Positions 1 through 7,596 of a stretch of DNA of 64,000 bases are shown one piece after another. The notes beneath the pieces were generated by a model. It was not told where the DNA came from. It saw nothing but the letters and a program-made list of their open reading frames with translations, and ran no database searches. Origin of the DNA: UMGS1002 sp964570825. GTDB taxonomy: Bacteria; Bacillota; Clostridia; Oscillospirales; CAG-272. Made by a program: the position numbers and the translations under genes. How positions within the stretch are numbered: position 1 is the stretch's first letter; the number at the start of each line of letters is the position of its first letter. Where the stretch lies: assembly GCA_964570825.1 (NCBI GenBank), contig CAZMZJ010000004.1, forward strand, positions 1 through 64,000. The letters are read 5' to 3'.

Positions 1-100
1 CGAGAGTTTCGAGGTCTACCATTATACGGTCAACACCGTTCTTTTCGGCAATCAATGCCACCTCAGGAATATTGGTAATGTATATTAATTTTAGTGACAT
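1..100 (-). CDS. HpcH/HpaI-type aldolase, N-terminal fragment
   Basis: Only the first 33 codons are in the window; the gene runs off the left edge. The protein begins MSLKLIYITN and continues with a GVDRIMVDLE segment, which resembles the first beta strands of HpcH/HpaI (citrate-lyase-like) TIM-barrel aldolases found in polysaccharide and nonulosonate-type clusters. The ATG at 100 has an AGGA motif about 11 nt upstream; an in-frame ATG at 112 has no visible Shine-Dalgarno, so 100 is preferred. It lies 25 nt after the true-frame end of the helicase gene and is probably co-transcribed with it. Family assignment rests on a short stretch only. Confidence 0.5.
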   Translation of the reverse strand, partial: MSLKLIYITNIPEVALIAEKNGVDRIMVDLETL

Positions 101-125
101 CGCAATTTCCATCCTGCTTTTTTAA

Positions 126-1579
126 TTACATCACATCATCAAAGTTATATGTTTGCCTATCAATAGCGATAGGAGTATAAGGATGAGTGTTTCCTTTTAT
201 CTTATTTAATTTTTTTATCCATTCTTCCGGATTGAAAAACAAATGTCCGAGCGAGTAGCCGTCCGGCGTTTTGTATTTATAGGGAATTTCAAGGGTCCCG
301 TGCTGGTTATAATAGTTCTTTGCTCTTCATACATCAGATCCCACGATGCGGTCAGCGTGTTGTTCAGCTTATCAAAGAGCGCAAGACAGTCACGCACCTC
401 ATCGATCACCTGAAAATGCTCATTGACAATGGCATCCTCCATACCGAGCGAGCGGTAGTAGGTCATGGCAATCTGCATTTCTTCATCAACTGCGCCGATA
501 CTGTACAGATTCTCAATGTTCAGCACAATGTCAAAGATGACCGGATGGTCTTTCTTCCCAGCGGTGAGGGCACGACCGATCTGCTGTTTATAAATGATCG
601 TTGACACCGTCGGGCGGAGAAGGATCACGCCCGCCACATCGTCCACATGAACGCCCTCGTTGAGCGCGTCAATGCAGTAGAGCAGGCGCAGGTGATCGGT
701 ATCATTGTCCGATTTGAAATCTTTGAATGACCTGCTTGCCGAAGGGCCATCGGAATAGACAGTATAAATATGCGGGGCGGGGTCAACCTTTCCAAACCAT
801 GCTGGGGCTTTGCCGATCATCTCCTGCATATGCTCATAATTTGCACAGAAAACGATGTGCTTTCCCATCCGGTCGGTCATGTGCTTATCAAAGACGGTAT
901 CCAGTCCGTCCGCCTTATCCGGCGAACGGCGCAAAGCCTCCAGATACCGTTCGGCTTCATCCCGGACAAGCTTGCTTTTAGCGCGTCTGACGCGGGATTG
1001 GTACTTTTCAAGATCCTTCTGACAGGAGAATACCGACAGTACATACTTTGGTGCGGCAAGAATCCCACGGACGATCGCTTCGCCAAGCGTCATCTCGAAA
1101 GCGATGTTGCCGTCAAAGAGTCCATCCGCCATATCGCGCTGATTGTCAAGATAGCGGATATTGGTAGCTGACAAGCCAAGGATCGGTACACCGGGATAGA
1201 CTCTCAACAGATTCTCAACACCCTTGCCCCACTCCTGCGCACCGCAACGGTGAAATTCGTCGAGTATGATGAAATCGGGGGTTATTTCCGAAATTTCCGC
1301 GTCGGACAGAAATATCAACTTGGCATAAGTAAAGAACCTGACATTTTCGGGAACATAGCCGTTTGATACTTTTGCCAGGTTCTCAAGTTGTGTTTTGAAG
1401 ATATATTCAGACGGGGAAAGCCAGCAAACGGTTTTGTCGGGATGAACCTCGCAGAGCTTGAAACCGATAAAGGATTTCCCAGTTCCGGTGGGGTGAATGA
1501 TCGCCGCTTTGCCGGTGTCAGAGAGCATGGATACGGCAGAATCGTATGCTGTTTTGTTGTGCTCAAACAGTTCGATCAT
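126..1579 (-). pseudogene. SF2 DEAD/DEAH-type helicase with frameshifted C-terminal helicase-associated domain
   Basis: The open frame 215-1579 encodes a superfamily 2 helicase of 454 residues: Walker A HPTGTGKS near residue 30, DEFH box near 108, motif III SAT, and a motif VI variant QQIGRAL near 335. The natural C-terminus is in another frame. From about position 323 the reading frame shifted by one base gives a helicase-associated (HA) type sequence with NYYNQHGTLEIP and YKTPDGYSLG, ending at a stop at 126-128. One G missing around 321-325 explains this. It could be a real disabling mutation or a sequencing error; only the last ~66 residues are affected, so activity may persist. The gene starts 15 nt after the recombinase-acyltransferase fusion and precedes the aldolase, suggesting one leftward operon. 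What a helicase does in such an operon is unknown. Confidence 0.75.
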
Positions 1580-1594
1580 GCCGCATTCCCCCTT

Positions 1595-2986
1595 TCATTT
1601 TTTTGTGTGTCGGGATATTTTCTGTGTATCCTTGACGATCTCTCCTGATTCCACCGTGGTTAGTTCCGGTACCGTGCAGTCCTTCATCACGACAGACGCG
1701 CAGTCGCAGTGCGCATAGTTTTTAACGGTCGCATTAAACCCGATCATCGAGTTGCTTGCGATAATGCAGAAATCACCGATCTCCGCGCCGGTATTGATGG
1801 TTGCCTGCGGCATGACGATGGTCCCGCGGCCGATGCTCACGCCTCGTGCAATTGAAGTTTCATTACTGATCATGTGTGGCGTAATATAGCCCACCTCGGT
1901 GACCTGTTCAGCAAGCTGTTTGCGTAGCTCGTTGTTGCCGATGGCAATGAAGCACATCGGATATTCATCTACGAAATTCGCATAATCATTGATTCTTCCG
2001 ACAACACTACTATCGGTAACGATATCATCAAGAAACCGAATTTTCTGAAAAATCCCGAGCTTATCTGCAATTTCATATACAGCATGACCATGACTGCCCG
2101 CACCGAGGATCAGCAGATTCATTTGCTTTGCATTTGTGTTCGGTTCGCTTGCAGGAACATTCAGCGCATCAATCAGCGCGGGATTTGCCTCTGCGAAATG
2201 ACCGTATTTGCTTCGGATAGCCGGTACGCTCAACCCGGTCATCAGGGAAACCGTTTCAAAATTTATCCCGTTTTCAAGACAGCGTCGTATGAATGTTGCC
2301 CGGAGGACTTCGGGGGTTATTTTCTTTTTATAGCCAAATGCGGAGAACGCCCTTGCCCAAAAAATCCTTGCCGTTCTCATACTTTTGATCTGCATGCCCT
2401 TTTCGGTGAGAAGATACCGATCTTCTCCGGTTTTCACCTCGTATGTCAGATTGACATATTCCAAAACCACTTTGGGGATAGGAACGGTTCTTTCTTCGCA
2501 GGGAACGATCATTCCCGGCATATGCTTGGCGTCCATCATGACGCGGGATATGGTCAGTTTACCGGCTTGAGCATCAATATCCGAAAAAAGCAATGCGGCA
2601 ATTTCGTCTCCCGATATCCCCATATATAGGGCAAAGCAGATTGCAAGCCGCAGTCCGATGTGACACATTTTGATGTATGGGATCAGTTCTTTTACCTCTT
2701 CTTCGCTGAGTGCATCGGGATACACGGTTTTATTTCTATGCGAGACTGCGTAATAGGAGCGAATATTACGATTTTCCTCGAACAGCTTAACAGCATCCTC
2801 GGATTCACCGTTTTCCACCTTCACAGCAAGGGCGCGCAAAATCTCAGCCCGTCTCTTCTCGGCTTCTTCATACGTTCTGCCGTATACAGAGCCGTAAATG
2901 ATCGAGCCGTCCGGTTTTCTTCCTTTCCGATATCTTGCCTCCCAGCGTCCGTCTGTATGTTCGTAGATGCGCGAACCGTCTTTCAC
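1595..2986 (-). CDS. Degenerate tyrosine recombinase fused to NeuD/PglD-like acyltransferase
   Basis: This 463-residue protein has three parts. Residues 1-50 are an AP2-like arm-binding domain of integrases (DGRWEARYRKG, YGSVYGRTYEEA). Residues ~85-275 follow the tyrosine recombinase catalytic fold but lack most of the active site: the first Arg is replaced in MGISGDE, the HxLR box is EVLR (226-229) and the GH position is GL (251-252); Arg229 and Tyr261 remain. Residues 289-463 are a NeuD/PglD-like sugar acyltransferase: a nucleotide-binding GAGSHGH followed by left-handed beta-helix hexapeptides (ARGVSIGRGTIVMPQA). I do not find the canonical His-Asp acyl-transfer pair where expected. The start is GTG at 2986 with a strong GGAGGT 5 nt upstream. 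Inference: the recombinase half may be a DNA-binding regulator tied to a polysaccharide-modifying enzyme. Confidence 0.85.
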   Translation of the reverse strand: MKDGSRIYEHTDGRWEARYRKGRKPDGSIIYGSVYGRTYEEAEKRRAEILRALAVKVENGESEDAVKLFEENRNIRSYYAVSHRNKTVYPDALSEEEVKELIPYIKMCHIGLRLAICFALYMGISGDEIAALLFSDIDAQAGKLTISRVMMDAKHMPGMIVPCEERTVPIPKVVLEYVNLTYEVKTGEDRYLLTEKGMQIKSMRTARIFWARAFSAFGYKKKITPEVLRATFIRRCLENGINFETVSLMTGLSVPAIRSKYGHFAEANPALIDALNVPASEPNTNAKQMNLLILGAGSHGHAVYEIADKLGIFQKIRFLDDIVTDSSVVGRINDYANFVDEYPMCFIAIGNNELRKQLAEQVTEVGYITPHMISNETSIARGVSIGRGTIVMPQATINTGAEIGDFCIIASNSMIGFNATVKNYAHCDCASVVMKDCTVPELTTVESGEIVKDTQKISRHTKK

Positions 2987-3014
2987 AGCCTACCTCCGAC
3001 CAAAAATAAAGAGC

Positions 3015-3042
3015 AAGTGTGTAATGAAGTAAAGAACTTCAT
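3015..3042 (+). repeat. Left inverted repeat, possible recombinase crossover site
   Basis: 28 bp that match, in inverted orientation, positions 4493-4520 at 26 of 28 bases (mismatches at 3032 and 3037). The inner part is itself a perfect dyad: ATGAAGT (3024-3030), 5-bp spacer, ACTTCAT (3036-3042), the layout expected of a tyrosine-recombinase core site. It lies just upstream of the GTG start of the recombinase-acyltransferase gene and within its 5' leader. Confidence 0.8.
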
Positions 3043-3090
3043 GATATAAAAATATTTGCTCAAAAGCACGCTTTTCAAAAGTATACTTGT

Positions 3091-3119
3091 ATAATATCAT
3101 GAAAAGGCAATTTTGTCAA
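3091..3119 (-). promoter_or_regulatory. Sigma-A promoter of the recombinase-acyltransferase operon
   Basis: On the minus strand TTGACA (3119-3114), 17-nt spacer and TATTAT (3096-3091) point left into the GTG at 2986. The promoter lies inside the inverted-repeat-bounded segment, so inversion of that segment would remove it. The leader also carries short palindromes (3062-3075 and 3079-3088) and a 9-bp inverted pair (3039-3047 with 3094-3102) that could be operator or hairpin elements. Confidence 0.75.
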
Positions 3120-3301
3120 GTAGCAAAGACAGCTAAAATCAGTTTGTTTCAAGAAATATATGAAAAAATATTCCAGTTCTTTTGGCTTTGAATGAATAAA
3201 TAAGGATTTTCGGGCTTCATGCCTTTGCGGATTTTGGCGAAAAAGTCCGAAATGTAAAATCATTCGTTGTCAAATTGTTGTCATAAAACGGAGGAAAAAA
3301 C

Positions 3302-4448
3302 ATGGCAAGACGAGGTGAAAACATTTTCAAGCGCAAGGACGGCAGATGTGAGGCGCGAGCCATCAAATGCCGCAGTAACGGGAAACGGGTGTACCGCTCC
3401 CTTTACGAGAAAACCTACACCGAGGCAAAAGCAAAAAAGAAGAGTATTACGGCATAAACCGCTTTGAATCCGCACAATCTGCAAAAAAGTTGGCTGCATT
3501 TTCTTGGCTTGCAGGTGAGTAGTTGGCTTTTCTGTCAGGGGGACGGTGAAGGAGTCCACCTACACGAGGTATTACAGGAATGTGTACAGTTATCTTGTGC
3601 CTGCCTTAAGCAAATATTCGGTTTGACGGCTGGACAGTACTATAGTCAACCAGCTGAAAGAAGAGCTTCTGTTGCATGGCGGCAAGCGCGGCAACGGACT
3701 GTCCGAAAAAACGGTGTCGGACATTCGTTCGGTTTTCAAAATGATTCTGTTTTATGCCGCCGGCGAGGGATATCCCGTAATGAACGCATCCTTGATCAAG
3801 TATCCGCTCCGAAAAAAAGAAGGACATCAGCGTGATCCCGCCGGATATCATCAACCGCCTCGAAGAAATCCTGCTGACATCTGAGGACGCGATTTCGTTG
3901 GGAATTCTTCTGACGCTGCATACGGGCATCCGGAATGGAGAACTTTGCGGTCTTCAGTGGGACGATTTCAGCTTTTACAATAAGACGGTACAAATCAACC
4001 GAACGGTGGAGCGGATCGCCAATCTGGATCCGAGCAGGATGTCCAAAACAAAGCTGATGATCAGCGAGCCGAAAACCGACACCTCCAAACGCGAGATCCA
4101 TTGCCGAAAACCTTATGCGATTATCTGAAAATAAAGCGTAGGTCGCCGGAGACATATTTGTTTACCGGCACGGACAAGCCCTCAGAACCGCACACGCTAT
4201 ACATGCGGTATGAGCGATTTCTCAAGCGGAACGGCTTTGAGGGTTATACCTTTCACGTGCTCCGTCACTCCTTTGCCACACGCGGTATTGAATCAGGGTT
4301 TGATGCCAAATCGCTTTCGGAAATTCTCGGGCATTCGGATGTTACCACCACATTGCGATGCTATGTGTATCCGTCGATCGAACAAAAGCGAAAGCAGATG
4401 GAAGCCCTGTTTGATGGGAAAATTCGTGGTCAGAAATATGGCGTGTAA
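3302..4448 (+). pseudogene. Tyrosine recombinase (integrase) with several frameshifts
   Basis: An ATG at 3302 with GGAGG 8 nt upstream opens an AP2-like arm-binding domain (MARRGENIFKRKDGR) homologous to the N-terminus of the neighbouring fusion gene, but the frame stops at 3457. The rest continues in other frames: a core-binding region about 3540-3815, the start of the catalytic domain 3832-4100 with the first catalytic Arg in HTGIRNGEL, and the end 4101-4448 with FHVLRHSFATR, LGHSDVTT and a Tyr in RCYVYPS. All catalytic residues can be read, so the gene was recently functional. At least four frame changes are needed, which is hard to explain by random sequencing error alone. The gene sits entirely between the 28-bp inverted repeats. 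Confidence 0.85.
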
Positions 4449-4492
4449 AATTCCGAAATCCTTGATACTACATCTATACCGAACAAGCGGAA

Positions 4493-4520
4493 ATGAATTT
4501 CTGTACTTCATTACACACTT
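4493..4520 (-). repeat. Right inverted repeat partner
   Basis: Inverted copy of 3015-3042, 26 of 28 bases identical, 44 nt after the integrase stop codon. The dyad core is imperfect on one arm. Together the two copies bound a segment of about 1.5 kb holding the leftward promoter and the broken integrase. Confidence 0.8.
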
Positions 4521-4529
4521 CCCACTTTT

Positions 4530-4664
4530 TCAGCCGTCCTTCGGGGCGGCTTTTTTATATGCGCGCACCGGTTTTTCAAGCTTTTCTGCCATATGCAGGC
4601 AGGTTGCCGCGCCGCCTTTTTCGCGAATCACATGAGCAATGAGCAGATCATTGTTTTCTAACAT
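4530..4664 (-). CDS. Small protein resembling the end of a SLOG-family domain
   Basis: A 44-residue frame beginning MLENNDLLIAHV, with GGAATCLHMAEK, resembles the last strand and helix of SLOG/YpsA-like (DUF1273) proteins, where DLLIAY precedes a GGA turn. Its ATG overlaps the stop codon of the upstream gene (ATGTTAG), so it would be translationally coupled. Its last codons coincide with a hairpin that reads as a terminator on the plus strand, so the C-terminus is suspect. Probably a remnant; the assignment is weak. Confidence 0.35.
   Translation of the reverse strand: MLENNDLLIAHVIREKGGAATCLHMAEKLEKPVRAYKKAAPKDG
4532..4556 (+). terminator. Intrinsic terminator with UUCG loop
   Basis: An 8-bp stem AGCCGTCC/GGGCGGCT closed by a TTCG tetraloop and followed by TTTTTT. 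It would end rightward transcription from the integrase segment. Confidence 0.7.
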
Positions 4665-5124
4665 GCAAGTTCTTTTTTCTGTGCTTGTTCATATTCTCGT
4701 TCCACTGCACCGCAGTATCGCAGACAATCCAGTGCCAAAGTCAACACTTTGCAGTTCTGCTCTTTTATTTCGGAAGCCGTACAAGCGTCCTTATCTTGTA
4801 ATTTTTTTTGATCTGAGCGAAAGTTTTTCGAATGCTGCCAGCAAGAACAGAAGATGATTCAGTGTTATGATGCGGCTTGTATGATTCTTTCATTCGGGAC
4901 AAATACGAGGGCATTTCTTCGTTTTTGCCAATCATTTTATCTCTAAAATAACAGATAGCAAGGCAGGTTTTCGCCATTTCATAATACTGCTTGCAACCAA
5001 GAAGGCGTTGTAAGCTATACAAGCCGTCTTCAACGACATCATTCGGATAGCGGATAAAAGAAAAACATTCCTCCCATGCCTGAACCGTTATATCGCATGT
5101 CTTGGTCAGCATACATGGAAACAT
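4658..5124 (-). pseudogene. Unrecognised protein with a homopolymer frameshift
   Basis: The open frame from 5124 gives about 105 residues (MFPCMLTKTCDITVQAWEEC...), then a run of eight T (4802-4809) marks a frame change. One extra base would continue the protein through QDKDACTASEIKEQN and a helical stretch ending AQKKELAC at a TAG (4658-4660) overlapping the next start codon. The full product would be about 155 residues, mostly helical, with several Cys. No family is recognised. Whether the frameshift is biological or a homopolymer error cannot be told from one sequence. Confidence 0.4.
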
Positions 5125-5142
5125 ATGTTACTGACCAAAGAA

Positions 5143-5405
5143 ATGCCAGAAATTGTAGTATTTCAGAAAACTCAAGAGGTTAATTTATACAGTTTAACTC
5201 CACAACGAAATGTTTTGATGAAATCGGCAGAATAAAGGTATACGGAATAGAAGTCGGACACGGTGATACTATGGAAAGAATTAAAGATATTTCATCAAGA
5301 AAAGATATCGTGATAAATTTACTGAAAAAACTCGAAACAGAAAAATGCTCTCCACTACACTTAAAAAATGTAGTAGAGGATTTCGTAATAGATCAAATCA
5401 TATAA
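5143..5405 (+). pseudogene. DUF6514-like small protein, frameshifted
   Basis: An ATG at 5143 opens MPEIVVFQKTQEVNLYS; at a TTT run near 5188 the frame must shift by one base to continue as FNSTTKCFDEIGRIKVYGI, ISSRKDIVINLL and a C-terminal PLHLKNVVEDFV. This ending and the YGI segment match the DUF6514 type of small clostridial proteins (about 85 residues). As written, the first frame ends early. Function of the family is unknown to me. It could be intact in the living cell if the T run was miscounted. Confidence 0.4.
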
Positions 5406-5800
5406 GGAATTATTACACAACCTGAAGTTATGTTACCTGACCATCTTTTTTAGGATCAAAGAAGTTAAGGCTTTGGCGAATACACGAACATAAAAATATA
5501 TTTAAAAAGTTGTAACTTGTTTGCCGATATTTTTTGTTGTATAGGGTAGAACGGAACCGAAGTGGTTCAATATTAAACTATAAGGCTGCTGGTTACAGCT
5601 TTATTTAGGTAAAATAAATCCTAGGCTAGCGAAAGACGTCAGTAGCAGCTTAGGGTAATGTATGGGAGGGGAGTCCGATGAGATAAATCCGATGCGCAAA
5701 GCAACTTGAAAATGTTCTGATTTACAAACAACACTGATGTGATATGCCGGATAGCATCAGAGTTCTGAATTTCCGGTAAATAAAAGAAAGGATAGAATAC
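5406..5800 (+). other. Non-coding stretch with a possible structured RNA (about 5540-5720)
   Basis: No convincing gene. Within AT-rich flanks, 5540-5720 is richer in G+C and full of complementary segments: a hairpin GAACC/GGTTC (about 5554-5568), a long-range stem between AAGGCTGCTG (5583-5592) and CAGTAGCAGCTT (5640-5651) enclosing a TTTATTT/AAATAAA hairpin, and a purine-rich GGGAGGGGAG segment with a repeated TCCGATG. It lies directly upstream of the small secreted-protein gene and could be its leader or an independent RNA. It does not match the riboswitch consensus sequences I know. Confidence 0.3.
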
Positions 5801-6292
5801 ATGAAAAAACTCGGGTTCAGAATCGCTGTAATGATGATTTCTTTTATATGTTTGTTTAACACATTGACTTTTTCATTATCAGCTGCGGTTGGATGTGACT
5901 ACAACTTTGACACTTATACACTAGGCGGTTCAAACGGCTATTTTGAAAGCAATTATGCTTATAATGCGAATATAAATTGCATTATGTATGCTGAAACTAG
6001 GGTAGTTAATTATCCAACATACACAGGAAGCTTAAGCATGCTTTTATATACTCAAACAAGTGGAGCAGGTAATCCTTTAGCTTCGGATTATATTACCACC
6101 GGAGATGTTAGCAGTCCTCTCATTACAAACAGAATAACATATACAGACCTCACATTACTCGTATCCGGTTCGTACGGAGATATTCATCACAAAGTATATA
6201 ATTCATATGGAACTGTAATTCAACAGTGCAAATATCGCGGTGTATGGTATTCATCAGCTCTGGGATGGGATTTTGCCGTTAAGCTTATCTAA
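5801..6292 (+). CDS. Small secreted protein, unrecognised
   Basis: 163 residues with a clear Sec signal peptide: MKKLGFRI, a hydrophobic core to about residue 28, and a likely cleavage after LSAA. The mature part is rich in Tyr, Ser, Thr and Asn and looks all-beta (alternating polar/hydrophobic stretches such as YTGSLSMLLYTQTS), with Cys near residues 32, 60 and 143. The ATG has AAAGGA 9 nt upstream. Codon use is AT-rich like the next two genes, suggesting the three arrived together. No family recognised; an exported adhesin-like or bacteriocin-like role cannot be distinguished. Confidence 0.6.
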   Translation: MKKLGFRIAVMMISFICLFNTLTFSLSAAVGCDYNFDTYTLGGSNGYFESNYAYNANINCIMYAETRVVNYPTYTGSLSMLLYTQTSGAGNPLASDYITTGDVSSPLITNRITYTDLTLLVSGSYGDIHHKVYNSYGTVIQQCKYRGVWYSSALGWDFAVKLI

Positions 6293-6336
6293 ATTATTAT
6301 TTCATATAGTAAAATTAGTTTAAAAAGCAAATCTAT

Positions 6337-6366
6337 GGTGTGACAGAAACAAATTTCTGTCACACC
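6337..6366 (+). terminator. Strong hairpin between secreted-protein and lipoprotein genes
   Basis: A perfect 13-bp stem GGTGTGACAGAAA/TTTCTGTCACACC with a 4-nt loop but without a following T-run. It may act as a partial terminator, an mRNA stabiliser or a protein-binding dyad. Confidence 0.5.
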
Positions 6367-6396
6367 TCCTGTAAGTAAACAGTTGAAAGGGTTATC

Positions 6397-7596
6397 ATGA
6401 AAAAAATCTTTGCTATTATATTATTATTGTCTATAATAATGCTTCAGTTTACGGGTTGTTTTAATAATGATAACTATATAAATGATGAATCTGAGGTTGT
6501 AGAACTCTGCTACAATTCAGTTATGTATGGTAATTATATTTATTATAATATAGCTGGAATAGTGTTTAGATATAATGTGCAGACTGGAGTTTTTTCATCC
6601 GCTTGTCTCGACCCTACTTGCGATCACACATATGCATCCAGATGTATTATGTATGATATTGGAGCAATCTTATTTTTTAATAACAACTGTATGTATTTTA
6701 TGTATCCCGGTAAAGACAATGATAATTATTATTATGGTTCATACAATCTGCTGGATGGGACACTGAATATAATAAAAGAATGTTCTCCATATGAAACATT
6801 TGGCGGTTCACCGAAAACAGACGGAACATATATTTATTATACATACAACAAATTGAAAGAAAAAGGTGACAAAAATAATCCCGATGATTATATTCCGGCG
6901 GTATTCCGCCAACCTCTTGAAGGCGGTAAAGAAAAATTTCTTTGCTATATTGAGAGTACTGATATGCTGAATTTTGTCGTAAATGACAAATTAGTCTTTT
7001 GTAGTAATAATAAAATATTATTCTGTACTGATATCAACGGAGATAACAAAAGAACGATTTTTAATGTTGATCGATATACTTTTCTAAAAAGTTTTGCTTA
7101 TCTTGATGGATATATTTATTTTCTTGCATATGACGGAACATACGATATTACGCTAGATGGCATAATATCGCCTCATTTTAATTTACTTCGGGTAAATATA
7201 ATGACTGGTGAGTATGAAAAAATTGTTGATAATTATGTGGCATTATTTAAACTAACAGATGAAAAAATCTATTATCTTCAGTATGATCTTAGATATTTGT
7301 ATATTCCGGATAATATTGGCTCTGATGAGTGTACTGAAGTGTGTACAGTATATGATTTCGGTGCTGATTTCTGGTGCTGTAAAACAGACGGAAGCAATCC
7401 AGTTATTCTGTTAACTAACGAATATTTACAATATGATAATTATACTGTTATAAATAATAAAATTTATGGTGAATTCAGGATTTATAATAAAGAAACAAAT
7501 GAGAAGTGCCTTCCGTTTTTTGGAAATATTTCCATGAACAATGGGGAAATAACAATCATAGCTGATATGAAAGACTATGTTACTTTCGCAAAATGA
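6397..7596 (+). CDS. Lipoprotein with DUF5050-like beta-propeller repeats
   Basis: 399 residues. The N-terminus has a lipoprotein signal with lipobox FTGC (Cys21). The mature protein repeats short blades of the type GNYIYYN, DGTYIYYTYN and DGYIYFLAYDG, as in DUF5050/TolB-like extracellular propellers of Clostridia. A CLDPTCDH motif followed by a further Cys (about residues 69-82) is a possible metal or disulfide site that recurs in this type of lipoprotein. The last codons overlap the permease start by 4 nt (ATGA), so the two are translationally coupled and the lipoprotein is probably an external partner of the permease. Composition is strongly AT-rich. Confidence 0.6.
   Translation: MKKIFAIILLLSIIMLQFTGCFNNDNYINDESEVVELCYNSVMYGNYIYYNIAGIVFRYNVQTGVFSSACLDPTCDHTYASRCIMYDIGAILFFNNNCMYFMYPGKDNDNYYYGSYNLLDGTLNIIKECSPYETFGGSPKTDGTYIYYTYNKLKEKGDKNNPDDYIPAVFRQPLEGGKEKFLCYIESTDMLNFVVNDKLVFCSNNKILFCTDINGDNKRTIFNVDRYTFLKSFAYLDGYIYFLAYDGTYDITLDGIISPHFNLLRVNIMTGEYEKIVDNYVALFKLTDEKIYYLQYDLRYLYIPDNIGSDECTEVCTVYDFGADFWCCKTDGSNPVILLTNEYLQYDNYTVINNKIYGEFRIYNKETNEKCLPFFGNISMNNGEITIIADMKDYVTFAK

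Noticed and set aside
2084..2629. 181-codon plus-strand frame opposite the recombinase-acyltransferase gene
   Set aside because: Shadow frame; the minus-strand product has clear domain matches throughout.
3075..3263. 62-codon minus-strand frame upstream of the recombinase fusion
   Set aside because: Overlaps the promoter, AT-rich, no ribosome site, no family.
3015..4520. Repeats as attL/attR of an integrated element
   Set aside because: att repeats left by integration are direct; these are inverted, which favours inversion over excision.
5540..5720. T-box, c-di-GMP, c-di-AMP or cobalamin riboswitch
   Set aside because: None of the conserved cores (GGTGGNACC, GACGCAAAGC, GGTGAATCC-type or GCCACTG) is present in the right arrangement.
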